Assembly: GCA_018826295.1 (NCBI GenBank)
Contig: JAHJZX010000025.1
Coordinates: forward strand, 1-64,000
From: Gammaproteobacteria bacterium
GTDB taxonomy: Bacteria > Pseudomonadota > Gammaproteobacteria > Enterobacterales > Alteromonadaceae
DNA: 64,000 nucleotides
Direction of reading: 5' to 3'
Shown: piece by piece, positions 1-9,515 of the stretch
Position numbering within the stretch: position 1 is the first letter of the stretch
Layout of the letters: each line of letters begins with the position of its first letter
Program-made: the position numbers and the translations under genes
Notes under the pieces: generated by a model
What the model was told of the DNA's origin: nothing
The model's database searches: none
The model's input: the letters and a program-made list of their open reading frames with translations, nothing else

Positions 1-61
1 CAACGCTGCCAGCAGCGGCGGTGTCAGTATGGCGCTGCTGGCTCAGCGCGGTTTTTTATAA
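1..61 (+). CDS. 3' end of an upstream gene, possibly riboflavin synthase (partial)
   Basis: An open frame enters from the left edge and ends at TAA 59-61, 12 bases before the ribBX start. Only about 19 residues are visible, ending ALLAQRGFL, too few to identify a family. In related bacteria the gene before ribBA/ribBX is usually ribE (riboflavin synthase alpha chain), so position is the only reason for that suggestion. The tight spacing would fit cotranscription with ribBX. Confidence 0.35.
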   Translation, partial: NAASSGGVSMALLAQRGFL

Positions 62-73
62 ATAAGGTTTGCT

Positions 74-1183
74 ATGCAACTGAATACTCCAGCTGAAATA
101 ATTGAAGATATCCGTCAGGGCAAAATGGTGATCCTGATGGACGATGAAGACAGAGAAAACGAAGGCGATTTGCTGATGGCTGCTGAGTACATTACGCCAG
201 AAGCGATTAATTTTATGGCCACCCATGGCCGCGGCCTGATTTGTTTAACTCTGACCAAAAAGCGCTGTAGCCAGCTGGCGCTGCCGTTGATGGTGGATGC
301 CAATAAGTCGCCGTTTTCAACTAACTTTACCGTTTCCATCGAAGCCGCTGAAGGGGTCACGACAGGTATATCAGCCGCAGATCGTGCCCGTACTGTAAAA
401 GCGGCGGTAGCGCGGGATGCCCGCCCCAGTGATATAGTGCAGCCGGGGCATATTTTCCCGTTAATGGCACAGGACGGTGGTGTGTTGGTGCGGGCAGGCC
501 ACACTGAGGCCGGCTGCGATTTAGCCCGCTTAGCCGGGCTGGAGCCGGCAGCAGTGATTGTCGAAATTCTGAATGACGATGGCACTATGGCGCGACGCCC
601 AGATTTAGAGCTGTTTGCGAAAAAGCACGACATTAAAATTGGCACCATAGCCGATTTAATTGAATACCGTAATCTGAATGAAACTACTATTGAGCAGGTT
701 GCCAGCTGCCATCTGCCAACTGAATTTGGTGATTTTAAGCTGGTCACGTTTAAAGATACTATCGACAGCCAAATTCACTTTGCACTGGTTAAAGGCGAGA
801 TAAAAGCAGATGAGCCTACTCTGGTACGGGTACATCTGCACGACACCTTTAGTGACCTGTTAATGGCAAACCGGGCGGCTAACCGCAGTTTTCCTTTGCA
901 TACCGCGATGGAGCGCATAGCGCGTGATGGCGGCGTGCTGGTGTTGCTGGGTAAGCATGAGTCTGCTGACCATCTTATTCGTACTGTGCAGGCGTTTGAA
1001 GCTGAAGATAAGGGCGAAAAACCACGCAGTGCGCCCTGGAATGGCACGTCGCGAAATGTAGGTGTTGGTTCGCAAATTCTTGCCAGTTTAGGCGTGAAAC
1101 AAATGCGTTTGTTAAGCCAGCCGAAAAAGTATCATGCGCTGTCTGGCTTTGGCCTGGAAGTGGTAGATTACGTTAGCGAATAA
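74..1183 (+). CDS. ribBA: 3,4-dihydroxy-2-butanone 4-phosphate synthase with degenerate GTP cyclohydrolase II-like domain (RibBX type)
   Basis: The N-terminal domain (about residues 1-200) is a DHBP synthase, which converts ribulose 5-phosphate to 3,4-dihydroxy-2-butanone 4-phosphate for riboflavin synthesis. The acidic [12 protein letters not shown] loop, THGRGL and [14 protein letters not shown] are clear. The C-terminal half (about 205-369) aligns in length with GTP cyclohydrolase II but lacks the zinc-binding CxxGDxFxSxRCDC-type cluster; the equivalent stretch reads [19 protein letters not shown]. It should therefore not open GTP. This is the RibBX arrangement described in Shewanella and other Proteobacteria, so a separate ribA is expected elsewhere. 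It heads the ribBX-ribH-nusB-thiL-pgpA cluster. Confidence 0.93.
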   Translation: MQLNTPAEIIEDIRQGKMVILMDDEDRENEGDLLMAAEYITPEAINFMATHGRGLICLTLTKKRCSQLALPLMVDANKSPFSTNFTVSIEAAEGVTTGISAADRARTVKAAVARDARPSDIVQPGHIFPLMAQDGGVLVRAGHTEAGCDLARLAGLEPAAVIVEILNDDGTMARRPDLELFAKKHDIKIGTIADLIEYRNLNETTIEQVASCHLPTEFGDFKLVTFKDTIDSQIHFALVKGEIKADEPTLVRVHLHDTFSDLLMANRAANRSFPLHTAMERIARDGGVLVLLGKHESADHLIRTVQAFEAEDKGEKPRSAPWNGTSRNVGVGSQILASLGVKQMRLLSQPKKYHALSGFGLEVVDYVSE

Positions 1184-1241
1184 GCAAGGTTAAATCAGCG
1201 CCTGCGTCTGCACAAAGACGCTGCCGGTTTTGTTAAGGTTG

Positions 1242-1250
1242 TGCTATTAT
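1242..1250 (+). promoter_or_regulatory. Putative extended -10 promoter for ribH-nusB
   Basis: TGCTATTAT is an extended -10 (TG-n-TATTAT, five of six to TATAAT), 41 bases upstream of the ribH start. No good -35 is visible at normal spacing, as is common for extended -10 promoters. It lies in the 108-base gap after ribBX and would let ribH-nusB be transcribed separately. The inference is from sequence alone. Confidence 0.4.
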
Positions 1251-1291
1251 GCACGGCTAAATTTTGGCGCTGTTATTTTTAAGGGTAACTC

Positions 1292-1756
1292 ATGCAGGTG
1301 ATTGAAGCGGGATATACTGCCAACGGGAAGAAATTTGCGCTGGTTGTTGCGCGGTTTAACAGCTTTATTGTTGAAAGCTTGTTGGAAGGTGCAATCGACA
1401 CGTTAAAGCGTATTGGTAACGTTGCTGAACAGGATATTACGGTGATCCGCGTGCCAGGCGCTTTTGAGTTGCCACTGGCTGTACAACAAGTGGCGGCCAG
1501 TAAAAAATATGATGGCATTATTGCCTTAGGCGCAGTGATCCGTGGCGGTACGCCGCATTTTGAATATGTCTCCGGTGAATGCACTAAGGGGATTGCCCAG
1601 GTCATGATGCAGTTTAATTTGCCGGTCGCCTTTGGCGTGTTAACCGTTGACAGTATTGAGCAGGCCATTGAGCGTGCTGGTACTAAAGCCGGTAACAAAG
1701 GCAGTGAAGCCGCAATGTCGACGCTGGAAATGGTTAACCTGCTGAACCAGCTGTAA
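1292..1756 (+). CDS. ribH: 6,7-dimethyl-8-ribityllumazine synthase
   Basis: Lumazine synthase condenses 5-amino-6-ribitylamino-uracil with the DHBP made by RibB to give the immediate precursor of riboflavin. At 154 residues it has normal family length. Visible family motifs are [13 protein letters not shown] near the N-terminus, [10 protein letters not shown], and [14 protein letters not shown] with the conserved active-site His in TPHFEYV. The start has an AAGGG-type ribosome site (AAGGGTAACTC). nusB follows after 17 bases, so the two are very probably cotranscribed. Confidence 0.97.
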   Translation: MQVIEAGYTANGKKFALVVARFNSFIVESLLEGAIDTLKRIGNVAEQDITVIRVPGAFELPLAVQQVAASKKYDGIIALGAVIRGGTPHFEYVSGECTKGIAQVMMQFNLPVAFGVLTVDSIEQAIERAGTKAGNKGSEAAMSTLEMVNLLNQL

Positions 1757-1773
1757 CAGGAAGAGAAACGTTA

Positions 1774-2187
1774 ATGAAACCGAACGCCCGTCGTCAGTCA
1801 CGGTCACTTGCCGTACAGGGAATTTACAGCTGGCATGTCAGCCAGAACCCTATTACTGAAATTGAACAGCAGCTGATGCTGGAAACCAACGTTAAACATC
1901 TGGACGTTGGCTATTTTCAGGATCTGGTGCGTGGTGTGGTGAAAAACCATACCAGTCTGGATGAAGCGTTAAAGCCGTATCTGGACCGCCCTTTCGAAGA
2001 AATCGATATGGTGGAAAAGGCCATTTTGCGCGTGTCAGCTTACGAGTTGAAATACCGCCAGGATGTGCCGTATAAAGTGATAATTAACGAAGCCATTGAA
2101 CTGGCAAAAGCATTTGCTGCCGATGACAGCCATAAGTTTGTTAATGGCATTCTCGATAAGGCTGTGCGGGTTTTACGGCCAAGTTAA
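1774..2187 (+). CDS. nusB: Transcription antitermination factor NusB
   Basis: NusB binds boxA RNA together with NusE (ribosomal protein S10) and takes part in rRNA antitermination. At 137 residues it matches the family. The N-terminal KPNARRQSRSLAVQGIYSW arginine-rich helix and the C-terminal NEAIELAKAFAADDSHKFVNG motif are both typical. A GGAAGAG ribosome site precedes the ATG. The ribH-nusB-thiL order is conserved widely in Gammaproteobacteria. A terminator-like hairpin follows directly and separates it from thiL. Confidence 0.97.
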   Translation: MKPNARRQSRSLAVQGIYSWHVSQNPITEIEQQLMLETNVKHLDVGYFQDLVRGVVKNHTSLDEALKPYLDRPFEEIDMVEKAILRVSAYELKYRQDVPYKVIINEAIELAKAFAADDSHKFVNGILDKAVRVLRPS

Positions 2188-2193
2188 AAGGAG

Positions 2194-2215
2194 AGCCGGC
2201 ATACGCCGGCTTTTT
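2194..2215 (+). terminator. Hairpin with T run between nusB and thiL, inside the thiL leader
   Basis: AGCCGGC (2194-2200) and GCCGGCT (2205-2211) form a perfect 7-bp stem with an ATAC loop, followed by TTTTT. This looks like a compact intrinsic terminator. It sits between the strong AAGGAG sequence at 2188-2193 and the thiL ATG at 2221. The hairpin may partly terminate nusB transcripts, or bring the distant Shine-Dalgarno sequence close to the thiL start when folded. Confidence 0.65.
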
Positions 2216-2220
2216 AGTCT

Positions 2221-3183
2221 ATGGGCGAGTTTGAGCTTATTTCCCGTTACTTTGCCAGCAGCGGTGCTAAACGCAGTGATACCACTATAGGTGTCGGTGA
2301 CGATGGCGCAGTATTGCAGGTACGTGACGGTTATGATTTGGTTGTCACCACTGACACTATGGTCGCGGGCACGCATTTTTTTCCTGACGACGATCCCCGG
2401 GCGCTGGGCCATAAGCTGGTAGCGGTCAATGTTAGCGATCTGGCGGCTATGGGCGCTGAACCGGCCTGGTTATCGCTGGCGCTGACCTTACCTAATGTCG
2501 ATGAAAACTGGCTGAGTGCTTTTGCTGCCGGCTTGCATGAAACGGCCGAATACTATAATTGCCAGCTGATTGGCGGTGATACCACCCGGGGCCCGCTTAG
2601 TCTGACGATGGTTGCCAAAGGTATAGTACCGCGCGGTAAGGCAATTAGCCGCAGCGGCGCCAGCGTTGGTGACTACATCTATGTTACCGGTACCCTGGGT
2701 GATGCTGCGTTGGGGTTGCGGTTATGTCAGGGTGTCCATCAGGTTAGCAAAAAGCACCAGACCCATATCCTACAACGCTTTCACTATCCGTCAGCCCGGG
2801 TTGCACTGGGGCAGGCACTGCGTAATATCGCCAGTAGCGCGATGGATTTATCCGACGGCCTGTACGGCGATATCCAGCATATAATGGCGCGGTCTAAAGT
2901 TGGTGCCAGTATTGATGTCGGTAAGTTACCCTTGTCTCAGGCATTAAAAGACAGTTGTGACCCGGCCACGGCAATCCAGCTGGCGCTGTCTGGTGGCGAA
3001 GATTACGAACTGCTGTTTACTGTACCGGAAGCGCGGCGCGGTTCACTGGATGTGTTGCTGTCACCCTATGGCATACCACTGAGCTGTATTGGCCGCATTA
3101 CCGGTGCTGCCGGTAAGCTGGAGCTGAAGCAGGCAGAGCAGCAGTACGCCTATCAGCATCAGGGATTTAACCATTTCTCATGA
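2221..3183 (+). CDS. thiL: Thiamine-monophosphate kinase
   Basis: ThiL phosphorylates thiamine monophosphate with ATP to the active cofactor thiamine diphosphate. The 320-residue protein shows the expected GVGDDGAVL near the N-terminus, VVTTDTMVAGTHF, the VNVSDLAAMGAEPAW segment, and LSGGEDYELLF near the C-terminus. No Shine-Dalgarno sequence lies directly before the ATG: the bases just upstream are the T run of a hairpin, and AAGGAG lies beyond it. The stop overlaps the pgpA start by four bases (ATGA), which suggests translational coupling. Confidence 0.96.
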   Translation: MGEFELISRYFASSGAKRSDTTIGVGDDGAVLQVRDGYDLVVTTDTMVAGTHFFPDDDPRALGHKLVAVNVSDLAAMGAEPAWLSLALTLPNVDENWLSAFAAGLHETAEYYNCQLIGGDTTRGPLSLTMVAKGIVPRGKAISRSGASVGDYIYVTGTLGDAALGLRLCQGVHQVSKKHQTHILQRFHYPSARVALGQALRNIASSAMDLSDGLYGDIQHIMARSKVGASIDVGKLPLSQALKDSCDPATAIQLALSGGEDYELLFTVPEARRGSLDVLLSPYGIPLSCIGRITGAAGKLELKQAEQQYAYQHQGFNHFS

Positions 3184-3659
3184 CAAAGGTCGTCTTTAAT
3201 CTGACAAGGTGGCATCAGTTTCTGGCACTGGGGTTTGGCAGTGGCCTGGCACCCAAAGCGCCTGGTACTTGCGGTACCCTGGCGGCTGTACCGCTGGTAA
3301 CGCTGCTGCTGTGGGCCGGTAACATCTATCTGCTGCTGTTTGTAGTGCTAGGCTCAGCGCTGGGAGTTTATATCTGCGGCCAGACCGCAAAAGATGTGGC
3401 GGTGCACGATCATGGCGCCATCGTTTGGGACGAAATTATTGGCTATGGCATTACCATGTTGTGGGTGCCGCTGCAGTGGCACACCTTACTACTGGGCTTT
3501 GTTTTATTCCGGCTGTTTGATATTGTAAAACCCTGGCCTATCAGCTGGCTGGATAAAAAAGTGCATGGCGGTGTCGGCATTATGCTGGACGATATTGTTG
3601 CCGGCATCTTTGCGCTGCTGGCGTTACAGACGATATTGGCAATGCTGCCACTGAGTTAA
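3180..3659 (+). CDS. pgpA: Phosphatidylglycerophosphatase A
   Basis: PgpA removes phosphate from phosphatidylglycerophosphate to give phosphatidylglycerol, in the inner membrane. The 159-residue protein carries the conserved SGLAPKAPGTCGTLAAVP segment, the acidic VWDEIIGYGI motif, and LFDIVKPWPI, with several hydrophobic membrane stretches. The start overlaps the thiL stop by four bases. The thiL-pgpA pairing is conserved in many Gammaproteobacteria. The next gene starts 23 bases downstream and may be cotranscribed. Confidence 0.95.
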   Translation: MTKVVFNLTRWHQFLALGFGSGLAPKAPGTCGTLAAVPLVTLLLWAGNIYLLLFVVLGSALGVYICGQTAKDVAVHDHGAIVWDEIIGYGITMLWVPLQWHTLLLGFVLFRLFDIVKPWPISWLDKKVHGGVGIMLDDIVAGIFALLALQTILAMLPLS

Positions 3660-3682
3660 CCGATGAAAACAGGCTGCCATCA

Positions 3683-6600
3683 ATGAAATATCTGTTGTCC
3701 TTCATTTTATTGTGCACCAGCTTTATTGGCGCGGCCTACCAACAACAATCGGTATATGATTTTGATATAAAACACTGGAGTAGTGGTGATGGCCTGTCGA
3801 GCAACTCGGTAAGGTCGGTCAGTCAGGACTCGCAGGGGTTTATCTGGCTGGCAACTTTATACGGTTTAAACCGCTTCGATGGTATGCATTTTGAACACTT
3901 TACCATGGAGCAACACCGGCATCTTGCCAGTAATGCCGTTACCCGTTTAATGCATGACAGCAGGGGCTACATGTGGGTAGGCACTAAAGCCGGCCTGTCT
4001 GGTCTGAATCCGTTAACGCTGACATTTGACCGTTATCCAATACTGGCAGAAGTGACTTCGATAGTGGAAGTCAGGCCCGGTGAAATCTGGGTAGCCGCCG
4101 ATCATTTGTTTCGGGTGGTAGATGGTAAGGTTAGCCGGGTTGAACAAATAAAAGCCCAGGTGAGTCAGTTGGAACTGGTCGGCGAACAGGTTTGGGTAAG
4201 TAGCACAGAAAAGCTATACCTGATTAACACCGACGGTGATGTGCAAAGTTATAACCTGCCCCCAGAGCTGATGCAGACACCGGTATATGATTTATATTGG
4301 AGTAAAGACCGCCTGCATATAGCTGCAGAGCCCGGCTTTTTTCATCTGGAAGCCGATGGCTCGGTAAAGCAATGCCAATTACCGGACAACAATAATACTG
4401 CTGTTTATAAGCTGCTAAAAGACAGCCGAGGTAATAACTGGATTTCAGCACACCGCAAACTGTTCCATAAACATGTCGATCAGGACTGGCAACATATTAC
4501 CGGTGACGAGCTCGGTAGTTACCCCTGGTTTAGTGATATTTTTGAAGATCGCGAACAGAATATCTGGCTGGCAAGTTTCAGCGACGGCCTGTACCGGGCG
4601 TCCAGCGGTAATATTCGCCGTATTGTAGCCGAGAACGCTGATCCTGTGGTGCGCAGTGTTGCGGTGACGCCAGACAATAATTTATTGCTGGCCGGTCAGT
4701 CCGATATCGGTGAGCTAAAAGCCGATGGCAGTTACCACAAAATACTCGATGCCTCGGCACTGGGCGCTAACACTATACATGACGTGTTCTGGCCGTCAGC
4801 CGATGAGATGTGGCTGGCGACTGACCGCGGTGTTCAAAGGTTGAACCGTGGTGAAAATACCCTGACAGCGCAATTTCCGGAGTTAAGTAAGTATACCGTT
4901 CGCATGTTACTGCCAGATGGCCTGGACGGCCTGTGGATTGGTGGCGTGATGGGCATTTTTCATTATCAGGGTAGTGGGCTGACAGCGTTTTCGCACAATA
5001 ATGAGTTGGAATCGCGCAATATTACCGCTATGCAGCAACAGCAGCGTTTACTGGTGTTTGGTACGACGCGAGGGTTGTATCAGTACAGTAACAATCAGCT
5101 GCTCAGGCTGGGGATCGGCAGTGCTTTGTACAATAGCTATATTACCGCGTTGCAAATATTACCTGACAGCACTGTGGTTGCAGCTACATTAGATGATGGA
5201 ATTTTTATTCGCTTACCCGGGCAGCAACAGTGGTTGCAGTGGCATAGTGGCAATGGTTTACCGCATAGCCCGGTGGTCAGCCTGATTTTCGACACGACGA
5301 CGGAATATTTGTGGGTAAGTAGCCATAAGGGCATTTTCCGTGTGCACTATGCCGATTTACCACAATTGCGCCAGGCAGACCTTACGGCACAACAGGTATT
5401 AGGCCCGCATGACAGGCAGTTAGGCACCGTACCCGGGCGCTGCTGCAACGGCGCCGGGCACGCTAAGGTGGCGTTTTGGCAGCAGCAATATTGGTACCCA
5501 ACCTTAAAAGGGGTTGTCGCCGTAATGGCAGACTTATCGGCATCAGCAACCCGGCAGTTAAAGCCGGTAATAAAGCAGGTGCAAGGTACAAAAAGCTATG
5601 TGGTAGACAATGAGCTACAACCTTTGGTACTGGAGTTGGACGATCGCAATCTGACAATTCAGTACTCAGCATTAGAATTTGTTAAACCAACGGCGTTACG
5701 GTTTCGCTATAAGCTGCAGGGCTTTGATCAGCAATGGCACGAAGCTGGTGATCGGCGAGAGGCGGTCTATACCAACCTGACACCAGGCCGGTTTGAGTTT
5801 TTGCTACAAGCCCGCTTTGATAATGAATCCTGGCAGCAGGCACGCTCTGCACGGCTGGCATTAACGATACCCAAACGCTTTGATGAAACCTTGCTGTATC
5901 GCGGTTTATGGCTGTTACTGGCGTTGTTTTGCCTGTACTGGATAATGTGGCTGATGCGGCGCAACAGTATGTATCAGCAGCAACAATTAGAGCGCCTGGT
6001 AAAACAGCGTACCCAGGAGCTGGAAAACAGTAACGTTAAGCTGAATGAGCTAAACGAGCAACTAACCTTGTTAACGCATAAGGACAGTCTGACCGGCCTA
6101 CGCAACCGCCGGTTCCTGTTTGAGCAGTTACCGAAAGACATTGAACATTTTCAGCGCAATCGTGACTCCATGCTGGCGCAAGGCAAATGTGTGGCACTGA
6201 TCCATCTGGATCTGGATAACTTTAAACAGGTTAATGATCAGTTTGGTAACAGCTCCGGTGATAGCTGCATACAGCAGGTTGCTGGTTTACTGATCCGCGA
6301 AACCCGTGGCTCTGACTATGTGGTGCGCTTTGCCGGCGAAGAATTTGTGCTGGTGCTGCGGGATATTCAAACCGAACTGGTGGCAGAGTTCAGCCAGCGT
6401 CTGAATGAACTAGTGGCCCGCACCGTATTTAATTTACCGGACGGACACCGTACCCGGCTAACCTGCTCGGTCGGTTATGCCATTTACCCGCTGGAACTGT
6501 TGGGCGGACAGCTAATTAACTGGGAGATTTCGCTGCAGCTGGCTGAAATGGCGCTGCACCATGTTAAACATGCCGGCAAAAATGGCGTCGCAACCATCGC

Positions 6601-6715
6601 GTTTGATCAGCAAGTGGATGCATTTGAATTTGAAGACTCGTCGCATGTCGAGGCGCAGGTCGAACGGTTGTTGTCTGCTGGACTGGCGCATTTTGATATG
6701 AAAGGCCCGGCTTAG
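3683..6715 (+). CDS. Membrane sensor diguanylate cyclase with two-component-regulator propeller (AGEEF active site)
   Basis: This 1010-residue protein begins with a signal sequence. A long periplasmic sensor of repeated WLAT/GLNRFDG/WVGT-type propeller blades follows, then a Y_Y_Y domain (about 640-730), one membrane helix (about 740-757), a coiled coil (about 760-800) and a GGDEF domain. The catalytic signature is RFAGEEF, with A884 in place of the first Gly. The c-di-GMP inhibitory site R875-GS-D878 sits the usual five residues upstream. AGDEF/AGEEF enzymes can be active, so cyclase activity is likely but not proven. The ligand is unknown. It shares its strand with pgpA and ends at a bidirectional terminator. 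Confidence 0.9.
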   Translation: MKYLLSFILLCTSFIGAAYQQQSVYDFDIKHWSSGDGLSSNSVRSVSQDSQGFIWLATLYGLNRFDGMHFEHFTMEQHRHLASNAVTRLMHDSRGYMWVGTKAGLSGLNPLTLTFDRYPILAEVTSIVEVRPGEIWVAADHLFRVVDGKVSRVEQIKAQVSQLELVGEQVWVSSTEKLYLINTDGDVQSYNLPPELMQTPVYDLYWSKDRLHIAAEPGFFHLEADGSVKQCQLPDNNNTAVYKLLKDSRGNNWISAHRKLFHKHVDQDWQHITGDELGSYPWFSDIFEDREQNIWLASFSDGLYRASSGNIRRIVAENADPVVRSVAVTPDNNLLLAGQSDIGELKADGSYHKILDASALGANTIHDVFWPSADEMWLATDRGVQRLNRGENTLTAQFPELSKYTVRMLLPDGLDGLWIGGVMGIFHYQGSGLTAFSHNNELESRNITAMQQQQRLLVFGTTRGLYQYSNNQLLRLGIGSALYNSYITALQILPDSTVVAATLDDGIFIRLPGQQQWLQWHSGNGLPHSPVVSLIFDTTTEYLWVSSHKGIFRVHYADLPQLRQADLTAQQVLGPHDRQLGTVPGRCCNGAGHAKVAFWQQQYWYPTLKGVVAVMADLSASATRQLKPVIKQVQGTKSYVVDNELQPLVLELDDRNLTIQYSALEFVKPTALRFRYKLQGFDQQWHEAGDRREAVYTNLTPGRFEFLLQARFDNESWQQARSARLALTIPKRFDETLLYRGLWLLLALFCLYWIMWLMRRNSMYQQQQLERLVKQRTQELENSNVKLNELNEQLTLLTHKDSLTGLRNRRFLFEQLPKDIEHFQRNRDSMLAQGKCVALIHLDLDNFKQVNDQFGNSSGDSCIQQVAGLLIRETRGSDYVVRFAGEEFVLVLRDIQTELVAEFSQRLNELVARTVFNLPDGHRTRLTCSVGYAIYPLELLGGQLINWEISLQLAEMALHHVKHAGKNGVATIAFDQQVDAFEFEDSSHVEAQVERLLSAGLAHFDMKGPA

Positions 6716-6722
6716 GTAGCAG

Positions 6723-6751
6723 AAAAAACCCGCAATGGCTGCGGGTTTTTT
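6723..6751. terminator. Bidirectional intrinsic terminator
   Basis: AAAAAACCCGCA (6723-6734) pairs perfectly with TGCGGGTTTTTT (6740-6751) around a 5-base loop. It lies between the convergent diguanylate cyclase and dxs genes and has a U tract in both directions, so it should stop both transcripts. Confidence 0.92.
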
Positions 6752-6752
6752 A

Positions 6753-8612
6753 TTACATCAGGGTTTTAATCTGTGCCAGAATGCCGGTGCTATCCAACCC
6801 CAGTTCGGTATAAATTTCCTGTTGCGTACCGTGCTTGATAAAATTATCCGGCAAGCCCAACATGCTGATCTTTACCTTAAGTTGTTGCCGGGCAATAAAT
6901 TCTGCTACTGCAGAACCGGCACCACCCATAATGGCGTTATCTTCCACGCTCACAAAATGCTGATGCTGCTTGGCCAGTTCAGTTAGCAGGCTTTCATCCA
7001 GCGGTTTAACAAAGCGCATATCAACCAGAGTGGCGTCTAACTGCTCTGCCGCCTGCTGACAGGCACTCAGCAGTGGGCCAAACGCCAGGATGGCCAGCTT
7101 GGCCCCCTGGCGTACCACTTTGGCTTTGCCCAGCGGCAGTAACTGCATTTCTTGTGACGGCGTTACGCCGGTGCCACTACCTCGTGGGTAACGCACCGCA
7201 GCCGGACCGCTATATTGATAGCCGGTGTAAAGCATCTGCCGACACTCGTCTTCATCTGAGGGTACCATCAGCAGCATATTGGGAATACAGCGGATAAAGC
7301 TGATGTCAAAGGCGCCCTGATGGGTTGGGCCATCCGCACCCACCACACCGGCTCGGTCGATAGCAAACAATACATCCAGATTTTGCAAGGCGACATCATG
7401 GATGAGTTGATCATAGCCGCGCTGTAAAAAGCTGGAGTAAATGGCTACTACCGGTTTCAACGCTTCAATCGCCATACCTGCAGCCAGCGTAACGGCATGC
7501 TGCTCTGCTATGGCAACATCAAAATAGCGTTGTGGGTAGGTTTTGGAAAAGCGCACCAGATCCGAGCCTTCACGCATTGCCGGAGTAATAGCCTGCAGTC
7601 GTTCATCCTGGGCTGCCATATCGCAAATCCAGTTGCCAAATACATTGGAAAAACTTGGCAGGCTGGCTTTTTTCGCCGGCTGTTTTGTTTCATCCGGGTT
7701 AAATTTCGATACCGCGTGATAACCAATAGGATCCGCCTCAGCAGGGGCATAGCCCTTACCTTTTTTGGTGGCAATATGCAGCAGTTGCGGACCTTTCAGA
7801 TTACGCATATTGCGAATGGTATCTACCAGACCACAGACATCATGGCCATCTATTGGGCCAATGTAATTAAAACCGAGCTCTTCAAAAAAGGTGCCTGGCG
7901 TTACCATACCTTTGAAGTGCTCTTCAGCCCGGCTGGCCAGCTCATGCAAGGGCGGTACACCGCTTAAAATCTTCTTACCGCCTTCGCGCAGGCTGGTGTA
8001 AAAGCTACCAGATAAAATGCGGGCGAAGTAGCGATTTAAGGCGCCGACATTTTCTGAAATAGACATTTCATTGTCATTTAGAATAACCAGCATATCCGGT
8101 CGTTCTTCGCCGGCATGATTTAAGGCTTCAAATGCCATACCGGCTGTAATGGCACCATCACCGATCACGGCAACCACTTTACGGTTTGACCGGGCCTGAC
8201 GCGCGGCTATGGCCATACCCAGCGCAGCACTGATAGAGGTGCTGGAATGGCCAACCGACAACACGTCATATTCGCTTTCTTCGCGATAGGGAAACGGGTG
8301 CAAACCATCTTTCTGCCGGATGGTATGCATTTTTTCTGCGCGGCCGGTTAAAATTTTATGCGGGTAGGCCTGGTGGCCGACATCCCAAATCAGCCGGTCG
8401 AAAGGCGTATTGTAAACATAGTGCAGCGCTACAGTTAGCTCCACCGTACCCAAACCAGAGGCGAAATGGCCGCTGCTCTGGCTAACACTGCGCAGCAAAT
8501 AGCGACGTAGTTCATCGCTAAGTGCCGGCAACTGAGCCTGTGGCAGCTGTCGCAGCTGTTCAGGTAATTGGGCTTTGGCCAGCAGTGGATAATCGTTAAG
8601 ATCTAACGCCAT
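6753..8612 (-). CDS. dxs: 1-deoxy-D-xylulose-5-phosphate synthase
   Basis: Dxs joins pyruvate and glyceraldehyde 3-phosphate, with thiamine diphosphate as cofactor, in the first step of the MEP isoprenoid pathway; its product also feeds thiamine and pyridoxal synthesis. The 619-residue length is typical. The thiamine diphosphate site [20 protein letters not shown] followed by LNDNEMSIS is intact. Other signatures are [13 protein letters not shown], the C-terminal transketolase-like [12 protein letters not shown], and [15 protein letters not shown]. It lies 14 bases after ispA, in the conserved xseB-ispA-dxs operon. Confidence 0.98.
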   Translation of the reverse strand: MALDLNDYPLLAKAQLPEQLRQLPQAQLPALSDELRRYLLRSVSQSSGHFASGLGTVELTVALHYVYNTPFDRLIWDVGHQAYPHKILTGRAEKMHTIRQKDGLHPFPYREESEYDVLSVGHSSTSISAALGMAIAARQARSNRKVVAVIGDGAITAGMAFEALNHAGEERPDMLVILNDNEMSISENVGALNRYFARILSGSFYTSLREGGKKILSGVPPLHELASRAEEHFKGMVTPGTFFEELGFNYIGPIDGHDVCGLVDTIRNMRNLKGPQLLHIATKKGKGYAPAEADPIGYHAVSKFNPDETKQPAKKASLPSFSNVFGNWICDMAAQDERLQAITPAMREGSDLVRFSKTYPQRYFDVAIAEQHAVTLAAGMAIEALKPVVAIYSSFLQRGYDQLIHDVALQNLDVLFAIDRAGVVGADGPTHQGAFDISFIRCIPNMLLMVPSDEDECRQMLYTGYQYSGPAAVRYPRGSGTGVTPSQEMQLLPLGKAKVVRQGAKLAILAFGPLLSACQQAAEQLDATLVDMRFVKPLDESLLTELAKQHQHFVSVEDNAIMGGAGSAVAEFIARQQLKVKISMLGLPDNFIKHGTQQEIYTELGLDSTGILAQIKTLM

Positions 8613-8626
8613 AATTGTTGCCTGTA

Positions 8627-9514
8627 TTAAAACTTGCGTTCGATGATGTACCGGGCAAAGCCACGTAACTCATCGGTGTTATAAGGTAGTGCAGCCAGTG
8701 CGTCCAGCGCGTCCTGATATAGCTGCTGTGCTTTTTCTTTGGCTTGGGGCAGCCCAAGCAGCGCCGGGTAGGTTGACTTATTCGCCTTAGTATCAGAGCC
8801 CTGCGGTTTGCCCAGTGTTTGGGTGTCACTTTCAATGTCGAGAATATCATCCTGCACCTGAAAAGCCAGCCCTAATGCTCCGGCAAAAGCCTGCAGCGCA
8901 GCAAGCTCTGCCGGATCTTGTTTACTGCTGCACAGCCAGGCCAGTTGTACGGCGCACTCAATCAGCGCACCGGTTTTTAGCCGGTGCATGCGTTCAAGTT
9001 GCTGCAAATTGGTCGCCTGGTTGGTTTGGGCCAAATCTATCGCCTGACCACCACACATACCACTATAACCGGCAGCCTGCGCCAGCTTTTGTAACATGCT
9101 AACCACAGACTGGCTGCTAACCTGCTGATACGGGTGACTGGCAATAATATCAAATGCCAGTGCCTGCAACGCATCGCCGGCCAGTATTGCGGTTGCCTCG
9201 TCATAGGCTTTGTGGCAGGTTGGCTTGCCGCGGCGTAAATCATCATTATCCATCGCCGGTAAATCGTCGTGAATAAGTGAGTAACTATGAATGGCTTCCA
9301 GCGCGGCGGCCGGCCCATCTAAATCGTGTAGGCTGGCACCGAGCAAGGTACCACAGGCGTACACCAGATAAGGCCGTATTCTTTTGCCACCAAGTAACAG
9401 GCTATAAGACATGGCGTCGAGTAAGCGTACGTCGGTGTGCAGTTTGGCCGCTAATAGCTGTTGTAGCTGAGCTTCAACCCGCTGCTGGTATAAAGGTAAT
9501 TGTTGCAGCGGCAC
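8627..9514 (-). CDS. ispA: (2E,6E)-farnesyl diphosphate synthase
   Basis: IspA condenses isopentenyl diphosphate with dimethylallyl and then geranyl diphosphate to make farnesyl diphosphate for quinone and undecaprenyl synthesis. At 295 residues it matches the short-chain bacterial synthases. The first Asp-rich motif is [10 protein letters not shown], the bacterial six-residue spacing, and the second is [13 protein letters not shown]. The start is GTG at 9512-9514, one base from the xseB stop, so translational coupling is likely. Confidence 0.97.
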   Translation of the reverse strand: MPLQQLPLYQQRVEAQLQQLLAAKLHTDVRLLDAMSYSLLLGGKRIRPYLVYACGTLLGASLHDLDGPAAALEAIHSYSLIHDDLPAMDNDDLRRGKPTCHKAYDEATAILAGDALQALAFDIIASHPYQQVSSQSVVSMLQKLAQAAGYSGMCGGQAIDLAQTNQATNLQQLERMHRLKTGALIECAVQLAWLCSSKQDPAELAALQAFAGALGLAFQVQDDILDIESDTQTLGKPQGSDTKANKSTYPALLGLPQAKEKAQQLYQDALDALAALPYNTDELRGFARYIIERKF

Positions 9515-9515
9515 T

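Noticed and set aside
115-747. 210-residue antisense frame inside ribBX
   Set aside because: It is a frame shadow of a well-identified gene, with no ribosome site and no recognisable domain.
7497-7967. 156-residue plus-strand frame inside dxs
   Set aside because: It lies fully within dxs and its sequence looks like the reverse of conserved dxs codons.
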